64,000 nucleotides of DNA from Pseudomonadota bacterium (lineage in GTDB: Bacteria > Pseudomonadota > Gammaproteobacteria > Xanthomonadales > Xanthomonadaceae): assembly GCA_023419315.1 (NCBI GenBank), contig JAEZYE010000051.1, positions 1 through 64,000 of the forward strand, in the 5' to 3' direction. Below the pieces are notes generated by a model, which saw only the letters and a list, made by a program, of their open reading frames with translations, did not search any database and was not told the DNA's origin. Below, in pieces: positions 45,868 through 53,224 of the stretch. The translations under genes were made by a program, and so were the position numbers. The number at the start of each line of letters is the position of its first letter. Positions within the stretch are counted from its first letter, which is position 1.

Positions 45868-46464
45868 TCACGTCATCTCGCTGCGGGAACCGAACGCATG
45901 CGACAGCGTGCCGCGATCCACGTACTCCAGCTCACCGCCCAGCGGCACGCCATGCGCCAGCCGGCTCGGCTTCACGCCGTGCTGTCGCGCCAGCTGCGCC
46001 AGGTAGTGCGCGGTCGCCTCGCCTTCCACGGTGGGATTGGTGGCGATGATGAGCTCGCTGACTTCGCCCTGCCGCAGGCGCTCGGCGAGTTGCTCCAGGC
46101 CGAGTTCGCCCGGCCCGATGCCGTCCAGCGGCGACAACCGTCCCTGCAGGACGAAATACACACCGCGATAGCCGGTCGCCTGCTCGATCGCCAACCGGTC
46201 CGCGGGTGATTCGACTGCGCACAGCAGATGCCGGTCACGGCTGGCGCTGGCGCAGATCGCACACAGTTCGCCTTCGGTGAAATCGCGACATTGGCCGCAA
46301 TGACCGATGCGTTCCAGCGCGACGGCCAGAATTTCCGACAGCCGCCGCCCGCCTTCCCGCTCGCGTTCGAGCAAGTGGTAGGCCATGCGCTGCGCCGTCT
46401 TCTGGCCCACGCCGGGCAAGACGCGCAACGCGTCGATCAACTGTTCGAGGAGGGAAAGCGACAT
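45868..46464 (-). CDS. recR: Recombination protein RecR
   Basis: 198-residue recombination mediator. It shows the helix-hairpin-helix VLPGVGQKTAQRMAYHLL, the four-Cys zinc finger (CGQCRDFTEGELCAIC) and the Toprim domain (LCAVESPADRLAIE, IATNPTVEGEAT). It acts with RecO in RecFOR gap repair. The start is ATG 46464. It follows ybaB and dnaX in the conserved dnaX-ybaB-recR operon. Confidence 0.96.
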   Translation of the reverse strand: MSLSLLEQLIDALRVLPGVGQKTAQRMAYHLLEREREGGRRLSEILAVALERIGHCGQCRDFTEGELCAICASASRDRHLLCAVESPADRLAIEQATGYRGVYFVLQGRLSPLDGIGPGELGLEQLAERLRQGEVSELIIATNPTVEGEATAHYLAQLARQHGVKPSRLAHGVPLGGELEYVDRGTLSHAFGSRSEMT

Positions 46465-46546
46465 GGGGGGAATCGGCGCAACCGGGATGACATCAAGGAA
46501 GCAGGCCGGTGCGGGCTGCACCGGCAATCAACGGTCCATCGCCGGA

Positions 46547-46867
46547 TCAGAACGGCAACTTCATGCCCGGCGGCATCTGCATGCCCGCCGTGGCCGCACC
46601 CATGCGCGCCTTGGATTCGGTATCGATCTTGTTGGAAGCGTCGTTGAACGCGGCCGCGACCAGATCCTCGAGCATTTCCTGATCGCCCATCACCGATGGA
46701 TCGATGCGGACCTTGCGGCACTCCTTGGCGCCGGTGAGGGTCACGCTGACCATGCCGCCGCCGGCATTGCCGGTGACTTCGAGCTTGGCGAGTTCTTCCT
46801 GGGCGCGCTGCAGGTTCTCCTGCATCTTCTGCGCCTGCTGCATCAACTGGGCAATATTTCCACGCAT
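46547..46867 (-). CDS. YbaB/EbfC nucleoid-associated protein
   Basis: 106 residues beginning MRGNIAQLMQQAQKMQENLQ, a coiled-coil tweezer arm, then the conserved LAKLEVTGNAGGGMVSVTL core. It binds DNA and is thought to organise the nucleoid or assist recombination. It lies between dnaX (5 bases upstream) and recR, the standard arrangement. Confidence 0.95.
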   Translation of the reverse strand: MRGNIAQLMQQAQKMQENLQRAQEELAKLEVTGNAGGGMVSVTLTGAKECRKVRIDPSVMGDQEMLEDLVAAAFNDASNKIDTESKARMGAATAGMQMPPGMKLPF

Positions 46868-46872
46868 GTTCT

Positions 46873-48681
46873 TTACTCTTCGAATGGACGGATGGAATCC
46901 GGTACGACCTTCGCGCCGTGCTGTTCAATCAGGCGCTGCACGTCCGGGTGGTTCATGAAATCCTGCTCGGCGGCAATCTGCTGCTCGCCGCGCTGGCGAT
47001 CGGTGCGCTCGCGCAGGGTCTCGCTGGAATGCCGCGTCGCCTGGAACACGATTTTCGGAGCGACGCCGTAGCGCTGCGCGATGGCGTCGGACAGTTCGCG
47101 GACCGAACGATCCGAGCGGAGATACTCCGAGCCGGGTTCCAGCGAAAGTTGCAGCACGCCATCGCCATAGCCGGCGAATGCGGCGTTTTCGATCAATTGG
47201 CGTGTCGCGCCCTTCAGTTCGTTGCTGCCAGCGAAATGCAGCCAGACATCGGCATTGGTGATGCCGATATCGGAGGAGTAGCTGAACTCCGCTTCGGCCG
47301 CACGGGGTGCAGGCGGTGCAGGCGGTGCAGGCGGTGCAGGCGGTGACACGGGCGCCGCCGCGGCGGGCGGCGGCGGCGCCATCGCTTGCGACGGTGCGAT
47401 GGCTTCGCGCGGCGGCGTGTGTTCCTCCGGCCAGGGCGGTGTGTCGTCCGCCTTCGCACGTGGCGCGGAGGCGGACGCACTTGCCGACGGCGCGGAGGCA
47501 ACCGGTGCGGCTTTCGGCGCAGGCGCGGACGACGACGCCGTACCCGCCTCCGAAGCCCGCGCGGGCGCTGCTGCGGGAACTTCCGTGCGACGTTCGCCTG
47601 CCGGGGCCGGACGGAACGCCAGCATGCGCAGCACGCTCATCTCGAAACCGGCGCGCGCGCTCGGCGCCAACGGCAGATCGCGACGGCCGCCCAGGGCCAT
47701 CTGGTACCAGAGCTGGACGACCTCCGGCTGCAATCGGCTTGCGAATGCCTCGGCATCCACGCCCTCGCTGTCGGCCTGTGCGCCCGGCACGAGCTGGCGC
47801 ACCTGGATGCGGTGCAGCGCTTCCGCCAGGGCTTCCAGCACGCCATCCCAGTCCGGCGAGAAATCGGCCAGCGCGGCGACGATTTGCAACAGCCGCTGTC
47901 CATCGCCCTCGGCGAGCGCATCCAGCATTGCCCCGACCTGCGTGCGATCCACGGTGCCGAGCATCGTGCGCACGCCATCGTCACGCAGCGCGCCACCGGC
48001 GTATGCAATGGCCTGATCCAGCAGCGACAGGCCATCGCGCAGGCTGCCATCGGCGGCGCGCGCGATCTGTCGAATCGCGCCTTCGTCGGCCTCGATCTGC
48101 TCGGCCTGCAGAATCCTGCTGATCTGGCCGGCAATCTGCGGCTCTTCCAGCCGCTTGAGATTGAACTGCAGGCAGCGCGACAGAACGGTCACCGGCAGCT
48201 TCTGCGGATCGGTCGTCGCCAGCAGGAACTTCACGTGTTCCGGCGGCTCCTCCAGCGTCTTCAGCAGCGCATTGAACGCCGCCTTCGACAGCATGTGGAC
48301 TTCGTCGATCAGGTAGACCTTGAACTTGCCGCGCGACGGCATGTACTGCGCGTTCTCGATGACCTCGCGCACGTCATCCACGCCGGTATTGGACGCCGCG
48401 TCGATTTCCAGCAAGTCGATGTAGCGGCCGGCGTCGATGTCCAGGCAGGCCGCGCATTCGCCGCACGGATCGGCGCTGGTTCCCTTTTCGCAGTTCAGCG
48501 ATTTCGCGAAGATGCGCGCGATGGTGGTCTTGCCGACCCCGCGCGTGCCGGTGAACAGGAATGCGTGATGGACGCGGCCGGTATCCAGCGCATTGCTCAG
48601 CGCGCGGACCACGTGCTCCTGCCCGACCAGCTCGGCAAAGCGCTTCGGACGCCACTTACGGGCGAGGACGAGATAGGACAT
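46873..48681 (-). CDS. dnaX: DNA polymerase III subunits gamma/tau
   Basis: 602-residue clamp-loader motor. Walker A is FLFTGTRGVGKTTIARI, the zinc-binding cysteines are CEKGTSADPCGECAAC, Walker B is VYLIDEVHMLSKAAFNALLKTLEEPP, and the SRC motif is LSRCLQFNLK. A Pro/Ala-rich linker (about 385-500) leads to the C-terminal tau domain that binds the polymerase. I see no A-AAA-AAG slippery heptamer at the E. coli position, so a separate gamma product is not evident. The start is ATG 48681. First gene of dnaX-ybaB-recR. Confidence 0.95.
   Translation of the reverse strand: MSYLVLARKWRPKRFAELVGQEHVVRALSNALDTGRVHHAFLFTGTRGVGKTTIARIFAKSLNCEKGTSADPCGECAACLDIDAGRYIDLLEIDAASNTGVDDVREVIENAQYMPSRGKFKVYLIDEVHMLSKAAFNALLKTLEEPPEHVKFLLATTDPQKLPVTVLSRCLQFNLKRLEEPQIAGQISRILQAEQIEADEGAIRQIARAADGSLRDGLSLLDQAIAYAGGALRDDGVRTMLGTVDRTQVGAMLDALAEGDGQRLLQIVAALADFSPDWDGVLEALAEALHRIQVRQLVPGAQADSEGVDAEAFASRLQPEVVQLWYQMALGGRRDLPLAPSARAGFEMSVLRMLAFRPAPAGERRTEVPAAAPARASEAGTASSSAPAPKAAPVASAPSASASASAPRAKADDTPPWPEEHTPPREAIAPSQAMAPPPPAAAAPVSPPAPPAPPAPPAPRAAEAEFSYSSDIGITNADVWLHFAGSNELKGATRQLIENAAFAGYGDGVLQLSLEPGSEYLRSDRSVRELSDAIAQRYGVAPKIVFQATRHSSETLRERTDRQRGEQQIAAEQDFMNHPDVQRLIEQHGAKVVPDSIRPFEE
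47306..47341 (-). repeat. Four tandem 9-bp repeats inside dnaX
   Basis: Four perfect copies of GGTGCAGGC plus a partial fifth, in frame, encoding a Pro-Pro-Ala repeat in the flexible linker of DnaX. In-frame copy-number change would only alter linker length. Confidence 0.85.
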
Positions 48682-48752
48682 GCCGGCATTGTGCCATGCT
48701 GGCCCGAAGCCTCCCCACACCATCCGCACCGTTTCGCGCGCGCCGGTTTTAC

Positions 48753-48781
48753 TTGTGGCGGACGGTCCCGAACGCTAGAAT
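48753..48781 (+). promoter_or_regulatory. Promoter of tRNA-Ser(GGA)
   Basis: TTGTGG (48753-48758), 17 bases, TAGAAT (48776-48781), then a GC-rich discriminator typical of stringently controlled stable-RNA promoters. Initiation near 48788 would leave a leader of about 33 bases before the tRNA. Confidence 0.75.
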
Positions 48782-48820
48782 CTGCGGCCCTGCTGCGGCC
48801 CGATGGCGGCTTCAGGTCCC

Positions 48821-48913
48821 GGAGAGGTGTCCGAGTGGTTGAAGGAGCACGCCTGGAAAGTGTGTAAGCGTCTAAACCGCGCTTCGGGGGTTCGAATCCC
48901 CCTCTCTCCGCCA
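48821..48913 (+). tRNA. tRNA-Ser (anticodon GGA)
   Basis: Class II tRNA with acceptor GGAGAGG pairing with CCTCTCC, discriminator G and encoded CCA (48911-48913). The anticodon arm reads CC-TGGAAAG with GGA, decoding UCC/UCU. There is a long variable arm and the T-arm GGGGG-TTCGAAT-CCCCC. The 27 bases spanning its 3' end are repeated 156 bases downstream. Confidence 0.97.
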
Positions 48914-48962
48914 GTTTCAAGCGCAGTGATGTTTCATGTACGGCAGTTTCGCCGGCGTGCAT

Positions 48963-49076
48963 GAGAGGGGGTGAGAACCCCCGGGTTCGACAAACCGCTC
49001 GCGGTTTGCACGGCGAAGCCGCCCGAAGGGCGAGGCGCTTGCGCCGAGTGAATCCCCCTCTCTCCGCCAGTTTCAA
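48963..49076 (+). repeat. Hairpin-rich element ending in a second copy of the tRNA-Ser 3' end
   Basis: The stretch starts with GAGAGGGGG (48963-48971), which can pair with CCCCCTCTC near its end. The T-arm half GGGTTCGA (48983-48990) comes next. Four hairpins follow: 48991-49008, 49011-49021, 49021-49031 and 49034-49045. It ends with the rest of a T-arm, acceptor and CCA: 49050-49076 is identical over 27 bases to 48894-48920. The same element, with changed hairpin sequences, lies downstream of tRNA-Ser(CGA) at 57.6 kb. It lies before the transcript's terminator, so it should be cotranscribed with the tRNA. Confidence 0.8.
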
Positions 49077-49087
49077 AATGCGAGCAG

Positions 49088-49108
49088 CCGCGCCCAGGGC
49101 GCGGTTTT
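49088..49108 (+). terminator. Probable terminator of the tRNA-Ser(GGA) transcript
   Basis: CCGCG-cccaggg-CGCGG hairpin followed by TTTT, between the repeat element and the SRP RNA gene. Confidence 0.6.
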
Positions 49109-49120
49109 CGTCTCTATGGT

Positions 49121-49222
49121 GGCTCCGTCGGCCCCTCGCGACGCTAGGTTGAAAATCCCGCCAGGGCCGGAAGGCAGCAACGGTATCGACTGATGCGGGC
49201 GCCGAGGTCAGCCGGCGGAGCC
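49121..49222 (+). ncRNA. ffs: Signal recognition particle RNA (4.5S, small bacterial type)
   Basis: About 102 bases. The conserved apical domain has the GGAA tetraloop and asymmetric loops (GCCAGGGCCGGAAGGCAGCA at 49160-49179), and the ends pair (GGCTCCG with CGGAGCC). It binds Ffh to form the SRP that targets inner-membrane proteins. Exact ends are inferred from the pairing. It lies next to dnaX, a common position for ffs. Confidence 0.92.
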
Positions 49223-49231
49223 ATCGCCTTT

Positions 49232-50248
49232 TCAGGCTTGCGGCACCAGCAGCAAGGCGCCGGGTTCACGGCCCGTCACCCAGTAGTCGATGACGTCCCA
49301 GGTGCGCATGTCGATCACCGCAATGCGGTCGGCGCCGCTGATGGCGACATAGATGCGCGAGCGCGCCGAATCCACGGCGATTCCCAGTGGCCAGACGCCC
49401 GCACCCAATGCGGTGTCGTGCAGTGGCAGGTTGCGCGGGTTCAATGCGACACGGGCGCCCGGCAGTTTGGTGCCGGCATCGAATACCTGCAGTTCGGCGA
49501 TGCGTGCGTTGATGACGAATGCCTGCCGGCCGTCGTCCGAGAACGCGACCCGCAGCGGAAATCCCCGGCTCGACATGCGGCGGCGAACGGCCAGCGTGGC
49601 CGGGTCGTGGACCGTGATCGTGCCTTCGTCGCGATTGGCGACCCACAATTCGTTGCCGCCCGGACGCAGGGCCAGCCCTTCGGCGCCGCGGCCGGCGACG
49701 CGTTCGATCTTCCTTCCCGTCGCCAAGTCGATGCGCGTGATCGTGCCCTTGGCGATCTTGCTCACCCAGGCGACACGGCCCGCCGGATCCACTTCCAGCA
49801 TGTGGCCGGTTCCTTCGCCGATGTCGAAGACCTGGCGTATCTCTCCGTTGCGGGTGTCGATGCGGACGAGGCTGGCGCTTCCTTCCGCCGTCACAAGCAC
49901 ATCGCCTCCGGGCAGGAAGCGCACATCGTGCGGCGCTACGTGCGTACCCAGATCCAGCCGGCGCGTCGGCGCTCCGCCATCCAGATCCAGCAGCGAAAGA
50001 CTGTTGCCCGCCTGCAGGTCGCCGTAGTTGCTCACCACCGCCAGCTTGCGCTGCGGGTCGAACGCTAGCTGGTGCGGCGAATCGCCCGTCCTGTGTTCAC
50101 CACGGCGGCTGCCATCGCGCGTGGACAGTCGCCACACGCTGTCGCTGGACTGATTGCTGACCAGCAGGTCCAGCGCCCACGCGCACGCAGGCGACGCAAG
50201 GAGCAGCGCCCACACCACCATTCGCCCGAAGCCGACATGCAGGCGCAT
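49232..50248 (-). CDS. Exported beta-propeller (YVTN-type) protein
   Basis: 338 residues with a signal peptide (VVWALLLASPACAWA) and about seven beta-propeller blades recognised by repeats such as VSNQSSDSVWRLS, VSNYGDLQAGNSLSLLD, VANRDEGTITVHD and ISGADRIAVID. Such proteins are often structural or act in respiration-linked pathways; no catalytic residues can be assigned. The ATG at 50248 lies 7 bases after moaE, so it is probably cotranscribed with the moa genes, though a role in molybdenum cofactor metabolism is only an inference. Confidence 0.8.
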   Translation of the reverse strand: MRLHVGFGRMVVWALLLASPACAWALDLLVSNQSSDSVWRLSTRDGSRRGEHRTGDSPHQLAFDPQRKLAVVSNYGDLQAGNSLSLLDLDGGAPTRRLDLGTHVAPHDVRFLPGGDVLVTAEGSASLVRIDTRNGEIRQVFDIGEGTGHMLEVDPAGRVAWVSKIAKGTITRIDLATGRKIERVAGRGAEGLALRPGGNELWVANRDEGTITVHDPATLAVRRRMSSRGFPLRVAFSDDGRQAFVINARIAELQVFDAGTKLPGARVALNPRNLPLHDTALGAGVWPLGIAVDSARSRIYVAISGADRIAVIDMRTWDVIDYWVTGREPGALLLVPQA

Positions 50249-50255
50249 CGGGAAC

Positions 50256-50684
50256 TCAGCCCTCGGGCGCGGAGGGATGCAGCCAGGCGTCATCACCGGA
50301 CCGGTAGTGCTCGTGCTTCCAGATCGGCACGCGCGCCTTCACCTCGTCGATGATCCAGCGGCAGGCAGCGAAGGCCGCATCGCGATGCGCAGCGGCGACG
50401 CCCACCCACACGGCCATGTCGCCAATCGCGAGTTCGCCGATGCGATGGACACAGCGCGCGTCCAGAATTCCGAAGCGCACCGCGGCTTCTTCGAGAATGC
50501 GTTCGCCTTCCTTCTCGGCGAGCGACACATAGGACTCGTAGCGCAGGCCACGCACATCGCGGCCTTCGTTGTGATCGCGCACCCAGCCCTCGAAACTGGC
50601 AAACGCCCCGGCGCGGTCGTCGCGCAAGGCGTCGCGCAGCGGAGCGATGTCGATGGTCGCGTCAGTCAGTTGGAAGCGTGGCAT
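50256..50684 (-). CDS. moaE: Molybdopterin synthase catalytic subunit MoaE
   Basis: 142-residue large subunit of molybdopterin synthase, which adds two sulfurs to precursor Z. Signatures are FEGWVRDHN, YESYVSLAEKEG, VHRIGELAIGDMAVWVGVAAAHR and the C-terminal VPIWKHEHY with the active-site Lys. It starts at ATG 50684, one base after the moaD stop, so MoaD and MoaE are made together. Confidence 0.95.
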   Translation of the reverse strand: MPRFQLTDATIDIAPLRDALRDDRAGAFASFEGWVRDHNEGRDVRGLRYESYVSLAEKEGERILEEAAVRFGILDARCVHRIGELAIGDMAVWVGVAAAHRDAAFAACRWIIDEVKARVPIWKHEHYRSGDDAWLHPSAPEG

Positions 50685-50685
50685 T

Positions 50686-50928
50686 TCAACCTCCACTGAC
50701 CGGCGGAATGAAGGCGATCTCGCTGCCGTCACGCACTTCGGCGTCCCACCGCGAAAACTCGCCGTCCACGGCCACGCGCAGGTGCGCCGTGCTCCAGGGA
50801 AAGCCGTGCCTCGCGCGCGCGTCTTCGTAGACCTCGTGCAGGTACGTGCACGAGGTGTCCACGTGTTCATCCGCCGCGCCGACGGCGTCACGCAGGCTGG
50901 CGAAATAGCGCAGGGTGATGCGGCTCAT
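50686..50928 (-). CDS. moaD: Molybdopterin synthase sulfur carrier subunit MoaD
   Basis: 80-residue ubiquitin-like protein ending in the required Gly-Gly (FIPPVSGG), which carries the thiocarboxylate sulfur. The N-terminus ITLRYFASLRDAVG is typical. Overlaps moaC by four bases and is one base from moaE. Confidence 0.94.
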   Translation of the reverse strand: MSRITLRYFASLRDAVGAADEHVDTSCTYLHEVYEDARARHGFPWSTAHLRVAVDGEFSRWDAEVRDGSEIAFIPPVSGG

Positions 50929-51413
50929 GCCAGCGTCCCCACGTCGCGCTTGCCGCCGCGCTTGCCGACCAGGCGCGCCGGGCCGATCACGATGGCGTGC
51001 GACAGCGCCTTGCTCATGTCGTACACGGTCAGCGCAGCGACGGTGGCGCCGGTCAGCGCTTCCATCTCCACGCCGGTGCGATGCGTGGTCCTGACCGTGC
51101 ATTCGATGCGCAGGCTGCTGGCGTCATGCCAGTCGATGGCGATGCGGCAGCCATCGATGGGCAACGGGTGGCAGAACGGAATCAATTCGTGCGTGCGCTT
51201 CACCGCCATCGTGCCGGCGATGATGGCGGTGTCGACAATGCCGCCTTTCGCGCTGCGCAGTCCGTTCTTCTTCAGCTGCTCGGCGATTGCGGCGGGAAAC
51301 CGGACGCGGCATTCGGCGCGCGCTTCGCGGGCGGTGGCCGTCTTGGCCGATACGTCCACCATCGCGGGGCGTCCGTTCTTGTCCAGGTGTGTGAGCGCGG
51401 CAGGCTTCTTCAT
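50925..51413 (-). CDS. moaC: Cyclic pyranopterin monophosphate synthase MoaC
   Basis: 162-residue enzyme completing precursor Z formation after MoaA. Signatures: LTHLDKNGRPAMVDVSAK, AGTMAVKRTHELIPFCHPLP and GVEMEALTGATVAALTVYDM. The start is ATG 51413 (MKKPAALTH), with an alternative three codons upstream. It lies 41 bases after moaA. Confidence 0.95.
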   Translation of the reverse strand: MKKPAALTHLDKNGRPAMVDVSAKTATAREARAECRVRFPAAIAEQLKKNGLRSAKGGIVDTAIIAGTMAVKRTHELIPFCHPLPIDGCRIAIDWHDASSLRIECTVRTTHRTGVEMEALTGATVAALTVYDMSKALSHAIVIGPARLVGKRGGKRDVGTLA

Positions 51414-51454
51414 GCGGCGCATGTTAGCGCCGACGCGCCGCAAGGCGCACGTAC

Positions 51455-52471
51455 TCAGCCACCAATGAGGTACATCTCCACATGCTTGCCCGACGCTGCC
51501 CGGCCGCGCAGCTCGCTGTAGCGATCGGCCCGCTGCGCCCACAATTGCGCCAGTCGCGCAGCCAGGGCTTCTTCGCCATCGGCCAGGGCCGGCTTCAGAT
51601 CCGTTCCGTCGGCCGCGAACAGGCAGGTGTACAGATGGCCATCGGCGGATACGCGCGCACGGTGGCAGTCGCCGCAGAACGGTGTGCTGACCGAACTGAC
51701 GAAGCCGACTTCGCCCGCACCGTCGTCGAAGCCGTAGCGTTCGGCCACTTCGCCGCGGTACTGCGCATCCAGTGGATGCAACGGCCAGCGCTCGGCGATG
51801 CGCGCGCGCAGTTCCGCCGACGGCACCATCTGTTCCTGCCGCCAGCCATTGCGGGTGCCGACATCCATGTATTCGATGAAGCGCACGACGTGGCCGCTGC
51901 CCCGGAAGTGCGCGATCAGCGGCAGGATCTGATCTTCGTTGACGCCACGCTGCACGACGCAGTTGATCTTGATGCGCTCGAACCCGGCCGCCACGGCGGC
52001 ATCGATTCCGGCCAGCACCTCGGCGACGCGGCCACGTCCGCCGGACATCCGCGCGAAGACGTCGGTATCCAGTGCATCGAGACTGATCGTAAGCCGGCCC
52101 AGTCCCGCCTGCCGGAGATCCCGTGCCTGCGCGCGCAGCAGACTGCCGTTGGTGGTCAACGTCAGATCATCCAGTCCGGCGAGCCCGGACACGCGTGCAA
52201 TCAAATCGGGCAGGTTCTTCCGCAGCAGCGGTTCGCCGCCGGTCAGACGCACCTTGCCAACGCCGAGACGCACGAACGCGCGCACCAGCGTTTCCAGTTC
52301 GCCGAAGGACAGCCGGGAAGCGGAGTCGAACCCGTAGTCTTCCGGCACACGATCGGCAGGCATGCAGTAGCCACAGCGGAAATTGCAGGCTTCGATGACC
52401 GACAACCGCAGATCGCGCAGCGGGCGGCCCAGGCGATCACGCGGCACCGGCAAACGTTCGACGGGTGTCAT
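51455..52471 (-). CDS. moaA: GTP 3',8-cyclase MoaA
   Basis: 338-residue radical SAM enzyme catalysing the first step of molybdenum cofactor synthesis. The N-terminal cluster motif is EACNFRCGYC, the SAM-binding GGEPLL box is present, the C-terminal cluster cysteines are in FCGDCHRARVSADGHLYTCLF, and the chain ends in the conserved GG. It overlaps the upstream MBL hydrolase by four bases. Confidence 0.96.
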   Translation of the reverse strand: MTPVERLPVPRDRLGRPLRDLRLSVIEACNFRCGYCMPADRVPEDYGFDSASRLSFGELETLVRAFVRLGVGKVRLTGGEPLLRKNLPDLIARVSGLAGLDDLTLTTNGSLLRAQARDLRQAGLGRLTISLDALDTDVFARMSGGRGRVAEVLAGIDAAVAAGFERIKINCVVQRGVNEDQILPLIAHFRGSGHVVRFIEYMDVGTRNGWRQEQMVPSAELRARIAERWPLHPLDAQYRGEVAERYGFDDGAGEVGFVSSVSTPFCGDCHRARVSADGHLYTCLFAADGTDLKPALADGEEALAARLAQLWAQRADRYSELRGRAASGKHVEMYLIGG

Positions 52472-53223
52472 GGCGCCCCCATCGGCAGCAGCGGCGCGCG
52501 CAACGCGAGCTGCTCGCCCGGTTCGGCGACGCGGTGTCCGCGCGCGCGCAGCGCATCGCCATCGTCACGGCTGGCGTAGTGGTAGAGCACGCAGCGGGCC
52601 AGCAGATCGCGGTCATATTCGCGCTCCAGATCGTCCACGCCGCTGTGCGAGGGATTGCCGTGCAACGCGCAGTCATGGGCAATCAGTTCTTCCGCATCGG
52701 CATGACGCGCCAGCATTTCCGGAATCGGGCGGGTGTCGCCGGTCCACACCACGCTGCCGGGCAGGCGCAGGCCGAATGCGGAATCGGGCCAGTGGTGGCG
52801 CACCGGGAAGGCTTCCAGCCGCAGACCGTCATGCCAGAACGCCGGACCGACCGGGATCAGCTGGAAGGCGTCCCAGAAATTCGCGCCGCCTTCGGCCAGC
52901 ACGTTCGGATATTCGGCGATGCGCTGGTGCAACAGCGGCAGGACCGGCGCGGGCACATAGATGCGCACGCGGCCGCGGCGCGCCGGATCGAAATAGGTGC
53001 CGACGAACAGGCGTTCCAGGCCCGCAACGTGGTCCAGGTGCACATGCGTGATGAACAAAGCGCGCGGCCAGTCGCCGTAGTGTTCGAGAAACGCCGTCAG
53101 CCCCTCGCCGCCGCAGTCGATGGTCAGCCACGGCTCGCCGTCGCGTTCGATCGTCGCCATCGCCGATCCGAGGCCGACCGCCGTCGCACTGCCCACGCCA
53201 TGGAAACGCAGCGCCCACTCCAT
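52468..53223 (-). CDS. MBL-fold metallo-hydrolase
   Basis: 251-residue metallo-beta-lactamase-fold protein. The metal-binding HxHxDH motif is THVHLDHVAG (about residues 59-68). A later GDTRP and a His before the C-terminus complete the site. The pattern (GVGSATAVGLGSA; CGGEGLTAFLEHYG) resembles RNase Z/ElaC-like and arylsulfatase-type members, but the substrate is not identifiable. It overlaps moaA by four bases and starts two bases after the kdkA stop, so it is cotranscribed with both. Confidence 0.85.
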   Translation of the reverse strand: MEWALRFHGVGSATAVGLGSAMATIERDGEPWLTIDCGGEGLTAFLEHYGDWPRALFITHVHLDHVAGLERLFVGTYFDPARRGRVRIYVPAPVLPLLHQRIAEYPNVLAEGGANFWDAFQLIPVGPAFWHDGLRLEAFPVRHHWPDSAFGLRLPGSVVWTGDTRPIPEMLARHADAEELIAHDCALHGNPSHSGVDDLEREYDRDLLARCVLYHYASRDDGDALRARGHRVAEPGEQLALRAPLLPMGAP

Positions 53224-53224
53224 C

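Noticed and set aside
46873..48681. Possible programmed frameshift making the gamma form of DnaX
   Set aside because: No A-AAA-AAG-type slippery heptamer with a downstream stem was found at the expected place.
48597..49076. Minus-strand open frame with GGFEPP motifs across tRNA-Ser(GGA)
   Set aside because: It is the antisense translation of the tRNA-Ser T-arm and acceptor, a well-known spurious protein; it also overlaps the dnaX start region.
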